Shown here: positions 17,170 through 27,369 of the stretch, one piece after another
Layout of the letters: every line of letters starts with the position of its first letter
Numbering within the stretch: position 1 is the first letter of the stretch
NCBI RefSeq assembly: GCF_001442805.1
Contig: NZ_CP011131.1
Coordinates: 558,001-622,000 of the forward strand
Source of the DNA: Lysobacter gummosus
GTDB lineage: Bacteria > Pseudomonadota > Gammaproteobacteria > Xanthomonadales > Xanthomonadaceae
Length of the DNA stretch: 64,000 nt
Direction of reading: 5' to 3'
Program-made: the position numbers and the translations under genes
Notes under the pieces: model-generated
The model's database searches: none
Told to the model about the DNA's origin: nothing
What the model saw: only the letters and a program-made list of their open reading frames with translations

Positions 17170-20097
17170 ATGAAGCTGTCGCGTCGCCATGCCTTGGCGA
17201 AAGCCATCCAGTTGTCCTTGTTGGTCGCCCTGCCGGGCTTCGCCGCCGCCCAGGACGCCGCACCCGCCAAAGACGCCACCACGCTGGACACCGTCCAGGT
17301 CACCGGCACCCGCATCAAGAAAGCCGAGATCGAAAGCCAGGTCCCGGTCCAGACCCTCAGCCGCGACGACATCGAGCGCACCGGTCTGACCTCGATCGGC
17401 GACGTGGTGCAGGAACTCACCGGCGCCGGTTCCGCGCTCAACACCAAATTCAATTCGTCGGGCAACTTCGGCTTCTCGCCCAACGGCGACGGCATCGGCG
17501 CGGGTTCGGCCCAGGTCGATCTGCGCCACCTCGGCCCCAAGCGCGTGCTGGTCCTGGTAGACGGCATGCGTTGGGTCAACGAATCCTCCGCCTCCGGCGT
17601 GGGCGCGGCGACCGACCTCAACACCATTCCGCTGGCGATCGTGGAGCGCATCGAAATCCTCGAGGACGGCGCGTCCTCGCTGTACGGCTCCGATGCCATC
17701 GCCGGCGTGGTCAACATCATCACCCGGCGCAATTTCGACGGCGGCCAGCTGACCTTGAACTACGGCCAGTACGGCAAGGGCGACGGCAAGCTCAAGGGCT
17801 TCGACGCGGCCTGGGGCTACAACACCGATCGCGCCAATCTGTTCCTGGGCCTGAGCTATGTAGATCAGGACCCGGTGTACTCGCGCGACCGCGAAATCTC
17901 GCGCGTGCCGGTGCCCGGCCTGGGCGTGGAGACCGGCAGCTCGGCGACGCCGAACGGCCGCTTCATCTTCAATCCGCCGACCGCCAGCAGCGCCTGTCCG
18001 CTGACCGACACCGACGACGATCCGACGACGCCGCCGGTGCCGTTCTGCAACATGACCACGCCCAACGGCAGCAGCTTCCCCAACGGCGTGCGCTATCCGC
18101 AGGACTTCATTCCCTTCACCGGCGCCAACCGCTACAACTTCGCCGCGCAGAACATGCTGCTGACGCCGTCCAAGCGCACCGGTGCGTTCGGCCAGTTCCG
18201 CTTCCACTTCAACGACAACCTGCAGGGCTACGTCAAGGCGCTGTACAACCGCCGCGAATCGACCAACCAGGCCGCGCCGGAACCGATCTTCCTCGGCGCC
18301 GGCGCCGGTACCGGCAACCCCTGGTCCGAGCAGATCACGATCTCGCGCCTGAATCCGTACAACCCGTTCGGCTTCGACCTGACCTCGATCGGCCCCAACG
18401 CCAACCTCGACACGGTCGCGCGCCGTCCGATCGAAGGCGGCCCGCGCATCTTCGAACAGAAGGTCGATACCACCTACATCGCCGCCGGCCTGGAAGGCAG
18501 CTTCAACGCCGGCGACCGCACCTACTTCTGGGACGTCAACCTCGCCAGCAACAAGAACGAGGCCGACCAGACCAACCGCGGCAGCTACAACGTCCGCAAC
18601 ATCAACATCGCCCTGGGCGATCCGGCTCTGTGCGCCGCCACTCCGGGCTGCGTGCCGCTGAACATCTTCGGTGGCCCGGGCACGATCACTCCGGCGATGC
18701 TGCAGTGGATCAGCCCGGTCGTGCGCGATCGCAGCGAACAGAAGCTGTCGACCTTCACCGCCAACTTCTCCGGCGACCTGTTCGATTTGTGGGCAGGCCC
18801 GCTGTCGTTCGCCGCCGGTTACGAATACCGCAAGTACGAAGGCTTCTATCAGCCCGATCCGATCACCGTGGCCGGTTACTACAACGGCACTCAGTCGCTG
18901 CCGACCAAGGGCGAATACGACGTCAACGAAGCCTATGTCGAACTCAACCTGCCGCTGATCAAGGAAGGCGCGTTCGGCAAGAGCCTGGACCTGAGCCTGG
19001 CCGGCCGTTACTCGGATTACTCGACCTTCGGCGGCCAGTTCACGCCGAAGTACGGCCTGCGCTGGCAAGTCGCCGATGAACTGCTGCTGCGCACCACCTA
19101 CGCGGAAGGCTTCCGCGCGCCGTCGATCGGCGAACTGTTCGGCTCGGCCAGCCGCGCCGACCTGCAGCTCAGCGATCCGTGCCTGACCTCGATCACCGGC
19201 GCGCCGCCGACCGGCAACCGCGCCAACTGCGCCGCGCTCGGCGTGCCGGCCGGCGCCGCGCAGGCCAACAGCCAGATCTCGGTGCAGACCGGCGGCAACG
19301 CCGAGCTGGAACCGGAAACCGCGCGCAGCTTCACCGCCGGCTTCGTCTACAGCCCGGCCTGGGCCGCGGGCGTGCCGTGGTCGGACAAGTTCGACTTCGA
19401 AGTCACCTACTACCGCCACTCGCTGGAAGGCGCGGTGCAGGCGATCGACGCGCAGACCCAGCTCAACCTGTGCGTGCAGACGCTCGACCCGCTGTACTGC
19501 GGCGGCATCACCCGCTCCTCGATCGGCGGCATCTCCTCCTTCGAGAACAAGCTGACCAACCTGGGTTCGATCAAGACCTCCGGCTGGGACATGGACTTCT
19601 TCTGGACGCTGCCGGAAACCTCCTGGGGCCAGTTCAAGCTGAAGTGGCAGAACACCTGGGTCACCGAGTACGAAGCGGTCGGCGCCGCCGGCCAGATCCA
19701 GCCGCGCAAGCCCGGCGTGGAAGTCAACGACAGCGCGATCCCGGAATGGACCTCCAACCTCAGCGCCGAATGGAAGCTCGATCGCTGGAACGCGTCGTGG
19801 ACCGTGCGCCACATCTCCGAGCTGACCGAAATCTGCCAGGCCTCGGCGTTGGACTCGCCGTACTGCGATAACCCGGTCACCGGCGAGAACAAGCTGGCCG
19901 CGACCACCTATCACGACCTGCAGCTGGGCTACCGCTTCGAGATGTTCAAGGGCCTGCAGATCACCGGCGGCGTCAACAACGTGTTCGACAAGGACCCGCC
20001 GGTCTGCCTGTCGTGCTCGCTCAACGGCTACGACGCGTCCACCTACGACATCCCGGGCGGCCGCTTCTTCTACGTTCGCGCGGACCTGCGGTTCTGA
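17170..20097 (+). CDS. TonB-dependent receptor, tandem copy 1
   Basis: 975 residues from [20 protein letters not shown], with GGGAGAG as ribosome binding site; an ATG six codons earlier lies in front of that site and was not chosen. A signal peptide ending GFAAAQ is followed by [13 protein letters not shown] (TonB-box region), the plug ([20 protein letters not shown] through [20 protein letters not shown]) and a large barrel ending [11 protein letters not shown]. Cysteine pairs in extracellular-type loops ([20 protein letters not shown]) and a conserved [15 protein letters not shown] near the end are shared with the next gene. The substrate is unknown. The class with this long cysteine-rich barrel is common in Xanthomonadaceae. 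Confidence 0.93.
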   Translation: MKLSRRHALAKAIQLSLLVALPGFAAAQDAAPAKDATTLDTVQVTGTRIKKAEIESQVPVQTLSRDDIERTGLTSIGDVVQELTGAGSALNTKFNSSGNFGFSPNGDGIGAGSAQVDLRHLGPKRVLVLVDGMRWVNESSASGVGAATDLNTIPLAIVERIEILEDGASSLYGSDAIAGVVNIITRRNFDGGQLTLNYGQYGKGDGKLKGFDAAWGYNTDRANLFLGLSYVDQDPVYSRDREISRVPVPGLGVETGSSATPNGRFIFNPPTASSACPLTDTDDDPTTPPVPFCNMTTPNGSSFPNGVRYPQDFIPFTGANRYNFAAQNMLLTPSKRTGAFGQFRFHFNDNLQGYVKALYNRRESTNQAAPEPIFLGAGAGTGNPWSEQITISRLNPYNPFGFDLTSIGPNANLDTVARRPIEGGPRIFEQKVDTTYIAAGLEGSFNAGDRTYFWDVNLASNKNEADQTNRGSYNVRNINIALGDPALCAATPGCVPLNIFGGPGTITPAMLQWISPVVRDRSEQKLSTFTANFSGDLFDLWAGPLSFAAGYEYRKYEGFYQPDPITVAGYYNGTQSLPTKGEYDVNEAYVELNLPLIKEGAFGKSLDLSLAGRYSDYSTFGGQFTPKYGLRWQVADELLLRTTYAEGFRAPSIGELFGSASRADLQLSDPCLTSITGAPPTGNRANCAALGVPAGAAQANSQISVQTGGNAELEPETARSFTAGFVYSPAWAAGVPWSDKFDFEVTYYRHSLEGAVQAIDAQTQLNLCVQTLDPLYCGGITRSSIGGISSFENKLTNLGSIKTSGWDMDFFWTLPETSWGQFKLKWQNTWVTEYEAVGAAGQIQPRKPGVEVNDSAIPEWTSNLSAEWKLDRWNASWTVRHISELTEICQASALDSPYCDNPVTGENKLAATTYHDLQLGYRFEMFKGLQITGGVNNVFDKDPPVCLSCSLNGYDASTYDIPGGRFFYVRADLRF

Positions 20098-20186
20098 TCG
20101 GCGCGGCGTTCCATCGACGCGTTGCGGTCGGCGTTCGCGCGACCGCGGCGCTTTCGATCCGCGCGCCGCGGCAGCCCTGAAACACG

Positions 20187-20217
20187 AACGGCCGGTGGGA
20201 AACCACCGGCCGTTTTC
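20187..20217 (+). terminator. Rho-independent terminator
   Basis: A perfect 12-bp stem (aacggccggtgg / ccaccggccgtt) with a short loop (gaaa) and a T-rich tail, about 90 bases after receptor copy 1. It indicates that the two tandem receptors are separate transcription units. The rest of this 370-base gap holds no gene apart from the conserved leader. Confidence 0.9.
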
Positions 20218-20419
20218 TTATCCACGCCGTTCGCCATGCCGATTCGCGCCGCACGAAATCGCCGGCGCGCAAGTCACGCGCAACAGCCCGTTGGGCTAGG
20301 TTTCTGCCTGCGCAGCGGCGCTGATGCGGATATCGCGTGATCTTTGCGCGCTTTGCGACCGTTTCACCCATTGCCTGCAAAAAACAGCCGCCGTCCGCGG
20401 GGAATCACTGGGCGGCGCG

Positions 20420-20467
20420 CCGATAGCCAACAGAGCTAAGCCACACATCATTCGAGGGAGAGAACCG
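20420..20467 (+). promoter_or_regulatory. Conserved 5' leader of tandem receptor 2
   Basis: It repeats the leader of receptor 1: atagccaacagagctaagcc, with one difference, and gagggagagaa just before the start codon. Confidence 0.65.
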
Positions 20468-23362
20468 ATGAAAGCGTTGCGCCGCCATACCTTGGCGAAA
20501 GCCATTCAGTTGTCCGTACTGGTCGCCCTGCCGGGCTTCGCCGCCGCGCAGGAGTCCGACGCCGCGAAAGGCACCACCACCCTGGACACTGTCCAGGTCA
20601 CCGGCACCCGTATCCGCAAGGCCGAGATCGAAAGCCAGGTCCCGATCCAGACCCTCACCCGCGACGACATCGAACGCACCGGCCTGACCTCGATCGGCGA
20701 CGTGGTGCAGGAGCTCACCGGTTCGGGTTCCTCGTTCAACGGCAAGCGCAACGCTTCCGGCAACGACGGCTTCCCGTCCGACGGCGGCGGCGTCGGCGCC
20801 GGTTCGACCACGGTCGATCTGCGTCACCTGGGTTCCAAGCGCGTGCTGGTGCTGGTCGATGGCATCCGCTGGGTCAACGAATCCTCCGCCTCCGGCGTGG
20901 GTTCGGCGACCGACCTCAACACCATTCCGCTGGCCATCGTCGAGCGCATCGAAGTGTTGGAGGACGGCGCGTCCTCGCTGTACGGCTCCGACGCCATCGC
21001 CGGCGTGGTCAACATCATCACCCGGCGTAATTTCGACGGCTTCCAGCTGACCACCAACTTCGGCCAGTACACCAAGGGCGACGGCACCAGCCGCGGCCTC
21101 GACTTCGCTTACGGCGGCAGCAGCGAACGCGCCACCTGGTTCCTCGGCGCCAGCTACACCAAGCAGGACGAAGTCAGCTCGGCCGATCGCGAACTCTCGC
21201 GCTTCCCGGTGCCGGGCACCGGCCTGGCGCTGGGCAGCTCGCGCGTGCCCGGCGGCCGCATCGCCTTCACCGCGCCGGACGGGCGCAAGTACGATCTGGT
21301 CGCCAATGCCGGCCAGAGCAATCCGGTCTACACGCCCGGCCAGGCGCCGTGTTCGGCCGGCGTGCCGCGCACCGACGGCTTCCATTGCTTCGGCGCCAAC
21401 GATCCGTTCAATTTCGCCCCGTACAACTACGTGCTGTCGCCGTCCGAGCGCAGCGGCGTGTTCGGCCAGTTCCGCTTCGACGTCAACGACAAGGTGCGTT
21501 GGTACGCGCGCGCCCTGCTCAATCGTCGCGAATCGGAAAACCGCGCCGCGCCCGAACCGATCGATCTGGGTCCGGGCGCCGGCAACGCGTTCGCGGCCGA
21601 TGTGGTGATGCCGGCCAACCATCCGTTCAATCCGTTCGGCGTGCAGCTCGATTCGAGCAACCTGAGCATCCTGCGCCGCCGTCCGGTGGAAGGCGGCCCG
21701 CGCCGCTTCGAGCAGCAAGTCGATACCTGGTTCGTCGGCACCGGTCTTGAAGGCACCTTCGATGTCGGCGAGCGTGCCTGGTTCTGGGACGCCAACCTCG
21801 CCAGCAGCCGCAACAAGGCCGAGCAGACCAACCGCGGCAGCTACAACGCGAAGAACATCGCCATCGCCATGGGCGATCCGGCGATCTGCGCGGCCACGCC
21901 GGGCTGCACGCCGTTGAACATCTTCGGCTACAACACCATCACCCCGGCGATGCTGAAGTACATCAGCCCGGTCCTGCACGACAGCAGTGAGAACAAGCTG
22001 CAGTTGGCCACCTTCAACCTGTCCGGCGATCTGTTCGAGATGTGGGCCGGCCCGCTGTCGTTCGCGACCGGTTACGAGTACCGCAAGTACGAAGGCTCCT
22101 ACCGTCCCGATCCGATCACCGTGCGCGGCGAATACAACGGCGTGCCGTCGTTGCCGACCCAGGGCGAGTACGACGTCAACGAGGTCTACGTCGAACTCAA
22201 CGTACCGCTGTTCAAAGACTCGGCCTTCGGCAAGAGCCTGGACCTGAGCGTCGCCGGCCGCTATTCGGACTACTCCACCTTCGGCGGCGAGTTCACGCCC
22301 AAGTACGGCCTGCGCTGGCAGGTGGCCGATGAACTGCTGCTGCGCGGCACCTACGCGGAAGGCTTCCGCGCGCCGTCGATCGGCGAGTTGTTCGGCTCGC
22401 AGAGCCGCGCCGACGTGGGCATGATCGATCCGTGCCTGATCGGTTCCAACGGCGCGCCGCCGACCGGCAGCGCGGCCAACTGCGCCGTGCAAGGCGTCAA
22501 TCCGGGCACGCGTCAGGTCGATCCGCAGATCTCGGTGCTGACCGGCGGCAATCCGAACCTGGAGCCGGAGCGTTCGACCAGTTTCTCGCTCGGCTTCGTG
22601 TGGACGCCGTCGATCCTGGAAGACACCGCCATCGCCAAGCGCGTGGACATCGAGGGAACGTTCTACAGCCATCGCATCGAAGGCGCGATCCAGGCCATCG
22701 ACCCGCAGACCCAGCTCAACCTGTGCGTGCAGACGCTGTCGCCGGAATTCTGCGGCGGCATCCAGCGCAACCCAATTACCGACCAGATCGACGGCTTCGC
22801 GAACTTCCTCGGCAACCTCAGCGTGATCAAGACCAACGGCTGGGACATCGACGTGTTCTGGACCTTGCCGGAAACCCGCTTCGGCCAGTTCAAGGTGATC
22901 TGGCAGAACACCATCGTGGGCAACTACGAAGCCGTCGGCGCCGATGGTTCGCTGCAGCCGTTGCAGGTCGGCCGTCTGGTCAGCGATCCGGTCACCCGTT
23001 CGATTCCGGAATGGACTTCCAACGCCACGCTGGAATGGACCTACGGCCGCTGGAACGCATCGTGGACCGCGCGCCACATCAGCCAGCTGGTCGAAGAGTG
23101 CGGCGACGCCGCCGACTTCGCGGTGTGCAAGAACGACCCGAAGACCGGCCAGAACCGGTTGGGCGCGACCACCTTCCACGACTTCCAGATCGGCTATCGC
23201 TTCGACGTGCTCAAGGGCCTGCAATTGCAGGCGGGCATGAACAACGTGTTCGGCAAGGACCCGCCGACCTGTCTGTCGTGCAACCTCAACGGCTTCGACG
23301 GCTCGACCTACGATCTGCCGGGCGGCGGTTACTACTACGTGCGGGCGGATCTGCGGTTCTGA
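20468..23362 (+). CDS. TonB-dependent receptor, tandem copy 2
   Basis: 964 residues, beginning [20 protein letters not shown] and strongly similar to the preceding gene throughout: same signal peptide, same TonB-box region [13 protein letters not shown], same plug motif ([20 protein letters not shown]), same loop signatures ([20 protein letters not shown]) and same ending ([10 protein letters not shown]). The barrel has diverged most in the segments after the plug (about residues 240-340) and in outer loops, as expected if the two copies recognise different ligands. The gene ends 30 bases before a 190-bp tandem repeat array. Confidence 0.93.
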   Translation: MKALRRHTLAKAIQLSVLVALPGFAAAQESDAAKGTTTLDTVQVTGTRIRKAEIESQVPIQTLTRDDIERTGLTSIGDVVQELTGSGSSFNGKRNASGNDGFPSDGGGVGAGSTTVDLRHLGSKRVLVLVDGIRWVNESSASGVGSATDLNTIPLAIVERIEVLEDGASSLYGSDAIAGVVNIITRRNFDGFQLTTNFGQYTKGDGTSRGLDFAYGGSSERATWFLGASYTKQDEVSSADRELSRFPVPGTGLALGSSRVPGGRIAFTAPDGRKYDLVANAGQSNPVYTPGQAPCSAGVPRTDGFHCFGANDPFNFAPYNYVLSPSERSGVFGQFRFDVNDKVRWYARALLNRRESENRAAPEPIDLGPGAGNAFAADVVMPANHPFNPFGVQLDSSNLSILRRRPVEGGPRRFEQQVDTWFVGTGLEGTFDVGERAWFWDANLASSRNKAEQTNRGSYNAKNIAIAMGDPAICAATPGCTPLNIFGYNTITPAMLKYISPVLHDSSENKLQLATFNLSGDLFEMWAGPLSFATGYEYRKYEGSYRPDPITVRGEYNGVPSLPTQGEYDVNEVYVELNVPLFKDSAFGKSLDLSVAGRYSDYSTFGGEFTPKYGLRWQVADELLLRGTYAEGFRAPSIGELFGSQSRADVGMIDPCLIGSNGAPPTGSAANCAVQGVNPGTRQVDPQISVLTGGNPNLEPERSTSFSLGFVWTPSILEDTAIAKRVDIEGTFYSHRIEGAIQAIDPQTQLNLCVQTLSPEFCGGIQRNPITDQIDGFANFLGNLSVIKTNGWDIDVFWTLPETRFGQFKVIWQNTIVGNYEAVGADGSLQPLQVGRLVSDPVTRSIPEWTSNATLEWTYGRWNASWTARHISQLVEECGDAADFAVCKNDPKTGQNRLGATTFHDFQIGYRFDVLKGLQLQAGMNNVFGKDPPTCLSCNLNGFDGSTYDLPGGGYYYVRADLRF

Positions 23363-23745
23363 TCCATGCGGTAGCGCTTCATCCGGCGTTCGCGCCGGAT
23401 GAAGCGGCGGTCATTCGACAGCCGCCTTTGCCGTTCCCCCCTTTGAAAAAGGGGGGGCAGGGGGGGGCGCTTTTGCTCTGCCGAAAAGCAAATCCCCCGG
23501 CGCACTGTGGGCCACTCAGTAATGCTGCCGCGCGAGCGCCAGCCCCCTTTTTCAAAGGGGGCGAATTCTATGGGGTATTCGCGTCGGACGAAGCGGCGAT
23601 CATTCGACAGCCGCCTTTGCTGTTCCCCCCTTTGAAAAAGGGGGGCCGGGGGGATTCGCTTTTGCTCCTGCCGAAAAGCAAATCCCCCGGCGCACTGTGA
23701 GCCACTCAGTAATGCTGCCGCGCAAGCGCCAGCCCCCTTTTTCAA

Positions 23746-24494
23746 GGGTCTTAGGAAGCAAAGCTGCCCCATAACGCAGCTATCTTCCTGAAATGCAAAG
23801 AAAAAACAGGTGCTACAGCCGTTCGAAAATCAGCGAGGCCCGATTTCGGGCACTCGTGCGCTGTTGGTCACTGGATCTCACCGCCACCAACACCGCCCAG
23901 TTGACCGGCTTGAGCGTGCGTTCGGTCAACACGATCTTCCTGGCCATGCGGCGCGTCATCGCGCACGACTGCGAACAACATTCGCCTTTCACCGGTCAGG
24001 TCGAAGTCGATGAATCCTTCTTCGGGCCGTGGCGTGTGCGCGGCAAACGCGGACGCGGCGCCGGCAAGAAAACCATTGTCTTCGGCATGCTCAAACGCGG
24101 CCAGCACGTCTACACCCAGATCGTGCCCAACTGCAAAACCGCCACGCTGCAGGCCTTGATTCGTGGGCATATTCGCCTGGAGAGCGAAATCCTCTCCGAC
24201 TGCTTGTCCAGCTATGACGGACTGGTCGATCTGGGCTACGCCAAGCACTGGCGCATCCGCCACAGCGGCAATCACTTCGCCGAGGGCGACAACCACATCA
24301 ACGGCATCGAGAGCTTCTGGAGCTTCGCCAAGCGCCGCCTGGCCAAGTTCAACGGCTTGGCCAAGACCACCTTCTACCTCCACCTCAAGGAGTGCGAATT
24401 TCGCTTCAACCATCGCCACGACGACCTCTATCGGGCGACCCTTAAGTTGCTACGATCCAATCCCCTCTGAGGGAGCGTTTGCTTCCTAAGACCC
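23746..24494 (+). mobile_element. Intact IS1595-type insertion sequence
   Basis: A 749-bp element bounded by perfect 17-bp terminal inverted repeats (gggtcttaggaagcaaa at 23746-23762 and its complement at 24478-24494). It is flanked by the direct repeat ttttcaa. The family usually makes 8-bp duplications; homopolymers and a palindromic target make the eighth base ambiguous. It encodes a single complete transposase. The insertion is inside the closing hairpin of the second 190-bp unit. Confidence 0.93.
23793..24470 (+). CDS. IS1595 family transposase
   Basis: 225 residues, uninterrupted. The catalytic core of the ISXO2-like DDE fold is visible: VDESFFGPWRVRGKRGRGAG with the first aspartate, then KTIVFGMLKRGQHVYTQIVP, the second aspartate in SDCLSSYDGL, and HINGIESFWSFAKRRLAKFN, the family-typical asparagine/glutamate segment with its following lysine. 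There is no N-terminal zinc ribbon of the type seen in longer IS1595 members; a short helical HTH-like segment (NTAQLTGLSVRSVNTIFLAM) is present instead. As both terminal repeats are perfect, the element may still be mobile. Confidence 0.93.
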   Translation: MQRKNRCYSRSKISEARFRALVRCWSLDLTATNTAQLTGLSVRSVNTIFLAMRRVIAHDCEQHSPFTGQVEVDESFFGPWRVRGKRGRGAGKKTIVFGMLKRGQHVYTQIVPNCKTATLQALIRGHIRLESEILSDCLSSYDGLVDLGYAKHWRIRHSGNHFAEGDNHINGIESFWSFAKRRLAKFNGLAKTTFYLHLKECEFRFNHRHDDLYRATLKLLRSNPL

Positions 24495-24723
24495 TTTTCA
24501 AAGGGGGCGAGTTCTATGGGGCGTTCGCGTCGGATGAAGCGGCGGTCATTCGACAGTGGCTTTTGCTGTTCCCCCCTTTGAAAAAGGGGGGGAGGGGGGA
24601 TTCGCTTTTGCTCTGCCGAAAAGCAAATCCCCCGGCGCACTGTAGGCCACTCAGCACCGCGGCCACGCAAGCGCCAGCCCCCTTTTTCAAAGGGGGCGAA
24701 TTTTCGCATTGCGATTTATCGCT

Positions 24724-25482
24724 TCAGACCAATGCGCTCTCAGGCACATCAAGCTCCAACGACAACGCCAAATGATCCGACTGCGCCGCGGGCACCGCGC
24801 GCGCACCCGCAAAACCCAGGCCATCGCCCAGCAGGATATGGTCGATCGCGCGCTGCGGCCGCCAGCTGGGGAAGGTCGGGAACACGTCGTTCGGCGGTTG
24901 CAGGCGGGTGTTGCGGAACAAGGCCTGCATCTCGGGGCGATCGGCCGAGCAGTTGAAGTCGCCCATCAACACGGCATGCGGGTGGTCGTGCAGCAGTTCG
25001 GCGATGAAGGCCAGCTGCGAGGCGCGCGAGGCGGCGCCCAGCGAGAGGTGGGCGACGGCGACGGTCAGGCCGTCGTCGTCGTTGCCGTAGTGGGCGATCA
25101 ATACGCCGCGGCCGGAGATGCGGCCGGGCAGCGGATGATCGACGACTTCGCGCGGTTCCAGCTTGCTCAGCAGGCCGTTGGCGCTGGAGGCGACATTGCC
25201 GACGCGGCGGTTGGGCTGATGGCTCCAGTAATCGAAGCCGGCGCGCTGGGCGAGGTAGTGCGTCTGGTTGGTGAAACCCGAACGCAGGCTGCCCGGATCG
25301 CTTTCGTTGAGGCCGACGATGTCGTGCTCGCCGGCCAACTGGGCGATGGTGTCGAGGCTGCCGCGCTTGTTGCCGGCGGGCAGCACGTGCGACCAGCTGC
25401 GCGTCGCGTAATCGCTGTAGCGACGCGTGCTGGAGCCGGCCTGTATGTTCGCGCTGAGCAGGCGCAGCCGGCGTGTGGTCAT
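24724..25482 (-). CDS. Endonuclease/exonuclease/phosphatase family protein
   Basis: 252 residues. The EEP fold is shown by RRLRLLSANIQAG at the N-terminus (catalytic Asn), VGLNESDPGSLRSG (metal-binding Glu), VAVAHLSLG, AVLMGDFNCS (Asp-Asn pair) and the closing SDHLALSLEL (Asp-His). No signal peptide is visible. Related small EEP proteins hydrolyse nucleic acids, phospholipid or inositol phosphates; the substrate is not predictable. It lies 25 bases downstream of a DsbA-like gene on the same strand, an arrangement also seen in pseudomonads. Confidence 0.9.
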   Translation of the reverse strand: MTTRRLRLLSANIQAGSSTRRYSDYATRSWSHVLPAGNKRGSLDTIAQLAGEHDIVGLNESDPGSLRSGFTNQTHYLAQRAGFDYWSHQPNRRVGNVASSANGLLSKLEPREVVDHPLPGRISGRGVLIAHYGNDDDGLTVAVAHLSLGAASRASQLAFIAELLHDHPHAVLMGDFNCSADRPEMQALFRNTRLQPPNDVFPTFPSWRPQRAIDHILLGDGLGFAGARAVPAAQSDHLALSLELDVPESALV

Positions 25483-25507
25483 GCTCGGGTCGAATCCTGC
25501 GAGTCGG

Positions 25508-26383
25508 TTACTGCTTCGGCGCGGTTTCGGCGGCCGGCGCAGGCGCGGCGGCGGCCGGAGCGGCGGCGGGCGCGGTCGCCTGCAGCGTGGCGCGCTCGCG
25601 CGCGACCAGGTGATCGGCGATGCGCAGGTAGTCCTCGAAGTTCTTGCCCTTGACCAGGTATTTGCCGTTGACCACCAGCGACGGGCTGGAATCCACGCCC
25701 GAGCGCTGCATGAACTGCTCGGCGCGCTTGCCCTTGGCGTTGATCGCGAAGCTGTTCATGGTGCCGATGAAGTCGGCCGGCTTGACGCCGTACTTGGCGT
25801 AGAACGCGCCGAGTTGTTCGTCGGTGACGCTCATGTACGGGATCGACTGGTCGATGTGCACGGCGCGGAACATCGCCTCGTGGGTCTTCTCGACCAGGCC
25901 CAGGGTCTGCGCGGCGTAGAAGGCCTTCTCGAACGGAATCGGGTTGCCGCCGAAGGGACCGGCGATCGGGGTGAACTTCACGTCGGCGGTCTGCTTCTTG
26001 CGCCAATCGACCAGCAGCGGCTCGAACTGCGCGCAGTGCGGGCAGGTGTAGCTGAAGACTTCCGCGACTTCGATCTTGCCCGGGACCGGGTCGAAGGCCT
26101 GGCCGGCGGGGATTTCGATGTAGTCGGTGCCGGCGACCGGCGCCGGGCCTGCCGGCGGGGTGACGGTGGCGGCCGGCGTGATCGCGGGCTCTTCCGGGGC
26201 CGGCGCCGGGGCCGGGGTTTCGCCCGCGGCCGGGGTCGCGGCCGGCGCGGCGGCTTCGCCGGCGGCCGGGGTCGCGGCGGCGTCGGCCGGCGCGGCGGTC
26301 TCGGTCTTGTTGCAGGCGGCCAGCGCGAACAGCGCGCTCAGGACCAGCGGATAGCGGGACAGGGTGGCGATACGCGAATTCAT
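25508..26383 (-). CDS. DsbA-like thiol:disulfide oxidoreductase, probable lipoprotein
   Basis: 291 residues. A lipobox (LSALFALAAC, cysteine 24) follows the signal segment, so the protein is probably anchored to a periplasmic membrane face. Residues 25-95 are an Ala/Pro/Thr-rich linker. The thioredoxin-fold domain contains the DsbA active site CPHC (EVFSYTCPHCAQFEPLLVDW) and a cis-proline region (GVDSSPSLVVNGKY). A second Ala/Pro-rich tail ends the protein. It lies 205 bases downstream of a second DsbA with which it shares the whole catalytic domain. A role in disulfide formation is expected; the anchored form may serve a restricted set of substrates. Confidence 0.9.
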   Translation of the reverse strand: MNSRIATLSRYPLVLSALFALAACNKTETAAPADAAATPAAGEAAAPAATPAAGETPAPAPAPEEPAITPAATVTPPAGPAPVAGTDYIEIPAGQAFDPVPGKIEVAEVFSYTCPHCAQFEPLLVDWRKKQTADVKFTPIAGPFGGNPIPFEKAFYAAQTLGLVEKTHEAMFRAVHIDQSIPYMSVTDEQLGAFYAKYGVKPADFIGTMNSFAINAKGKRAEQFMQRSGVDSSPSLVVNGKYLVKGKNFEDYLRIADHLVARERATLQATAPAAAPAAAAPAPAAETAPKQ

Positions 26384-26587
26384 CGGGACTTCTCCGCAAA
26401 CGATCGAATGAAATGGAGGGCGGCGCGGGCGCTGGGAGGCGCCGGCGCGCTGCCGTCGAGGGCGGCCGCCAGGATAGCGGTCGCGGGGCCGGGATTGGTG
26501 ATTTCGGAACCGGGGACGCGCCGCGACCGCGTCGCCGCGGCCCGGCTCATGCCCGCGTGCCCGCGGCCGGTGTTCCGGCCAAGGGCC

Positions 26588-27265
26588 TCAGCGCTTGGCC
26601 TTGGGCTTGGCCTTCGCGCCGCGTTCCTGCGCGATCAGGTGATCGGCCACGCGCAGCATGTCGTCGAAGCCCTTCTGGGTGGTGATGCGGTACTTGCCCG
26701 CGACCACCATCGCCGGGGTGCCGTCCACGCCGGAGGCCATGATGAAGTCGCTCGCGCGCTTCATCGCCTGCTCGATCGCCGGGCTGGTCATGGTGGCGGC
26801 GAAGGTCTGTGCGTTGGCGCCGTACTTGGCGTAGAACGCGCCGATCTGCGCCGCGCTGGCGTTCTGGATCGGCAGCGTGCGTTCTTCGTGCAGCGCCTTG
26901 AACACCGCGTCGTGGGTCTGCGGCAGCAGCTTCAGCGACTGCGCGGTGTAGAAGGCCTGCGCGTACGGCGTCCAGTAGCTGCCCCACGGCGCCGCCAGCG
27001 GGACGAAGTTGACGTCGGTGGGGAGCTTGTTCTTCCAGGCGCTGATCTGCGGCTCGAAGTGCGCGCAGTGCGGGCAGGTGTAGCCGAAGATTTCGACCAC
27101 CTCGATCTTGCCGGCGACCGGCGCGAACGGCTTGCCGCCTTCGATTTCGACGTAATCCACGCCCGGCTCGGGCGCGGGGCCGGCCGGAGCGGCGGCCTTG
27201 GGCGCGGCGAAGGCGGCGAAGGGGAGCGCGGCGAGCAGCAGCAAGGTGGCCAGACGTCGTTTCAT
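26588..27265 (-). CDS. dsbA: Periplasmic thiol:disulfide interchange protein DsbA
   Basis: 225 residues, close to the usual size. A cleavable signal peptide (RLATLLLLAALPFAAFA) precedes the mature protein. The active site is CPHC in EIFGYTCPHCAHFEPQISAW, and GVDGTPAMVVAGKYRI carries the cis-proline loop. DsbA oxidises cysteines of exported proteins and is recycled by DsbB, which is not in the window. The start at 27265 was chosen because it opens the signal peptide; the longer frame upstream crosses a terminator hairpin. A basic Lys/Ala tail ends the protein. The first DsbA after the cytochrome c4 gene is the usual order in related genomes. Confidence 0.93.
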   Translation of the reverse strand: MKRRLATLLLLAALPFAAFAAPKAAAPAGPAPEPGVDYVEIEGGKPFAPVAGKIEVVEIFGYTCPHCAHFEPQISAWKNKLPTDVNFVPLAAPWGSYWTPYAQAFYTAQSLKLLPQTHDAVFKALHEERTLPIQNASAAQIGAFYAKYGANAQTFAATMTSPAIEQAMKRASDFIMASGVDGTPAMVVAGKYRITTQKGFDDMLRVADHLIAQERGAKAKPKAKR

Positions 27266-27340
27266 CGTTAGGTCTCGTGGGGAGTGAGGCCCGGTCGCGC
27301 CACGGAAAACCGTCGCGCCCGGGACGGGCGGGCATAAAAA

Positions 27341-27369
27341 ACGCCGGCAGTAAGGATAACGGCCGGCGT
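27341..27369 (-). terminator. Terminator upstream of dsbA with no obvious gene
   Basis: On the minus strand an 8-bp stem (ACGCCGGC / GCCGGCGT) with a 13-base loop runs into six T residues (to 27335). It lies 76 bases before the dsbA start and 202 bases after the cytochrome c4 terminator, so it ends a transcript whose source is not an obvious gene. The 355-base gap at 27266-27620 holds only the two terminators. Confidence 0.75.

Larger units (their letters stand above)
23391..24706. repeat. Three tandem copies of a ~190-bp unit, the second split by an IS
   Basis: Units begin at 23391, 23580 and 24526, each with a variant of gaagcggcggtcattcgaca. Each carries an outer palindrome (cccccctttgaaaaaggggg), a gccgaaaagcaaatccccc block, a gcgcactgt-ggccactcag block and a closing ccccctttttcaaaggggg. 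Removing the IS and one target copy restores a 190-bp period for unit 2. Single or partial copies of the hairpin parts occur at 37483, 47172 and 53221. Frames through the array encode only low-complexity products and are not genes. Confidence 0.9.

Noticed and set aside
17083..19914. Very long open frame on the minus strand opposite tandem receptor 1 (similar ones at 8156-10567, 20405-23224 and 34651-37062)
   Set aside because: Their products are His/Arg/Ala/Gly-rich shadows of high-GC coding sequence on the other strand, with no domain and no ribosome binding site. The plus-strand receptors explain the DNA.
23335..23772. Open frames across the 190-bp repeats (products with PLFQRGE and PPFEKG strings)
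   Set aside because: The frames only translate the palindromic repeats; the same strings recur wherever the repeat occurs, in both strands. No start site or conservation as a protein.
23391..24706. CRISPR-like array
   Set aside because: Units are 190 bp with palindromes and no unique short spacers; no cas genes in the window.
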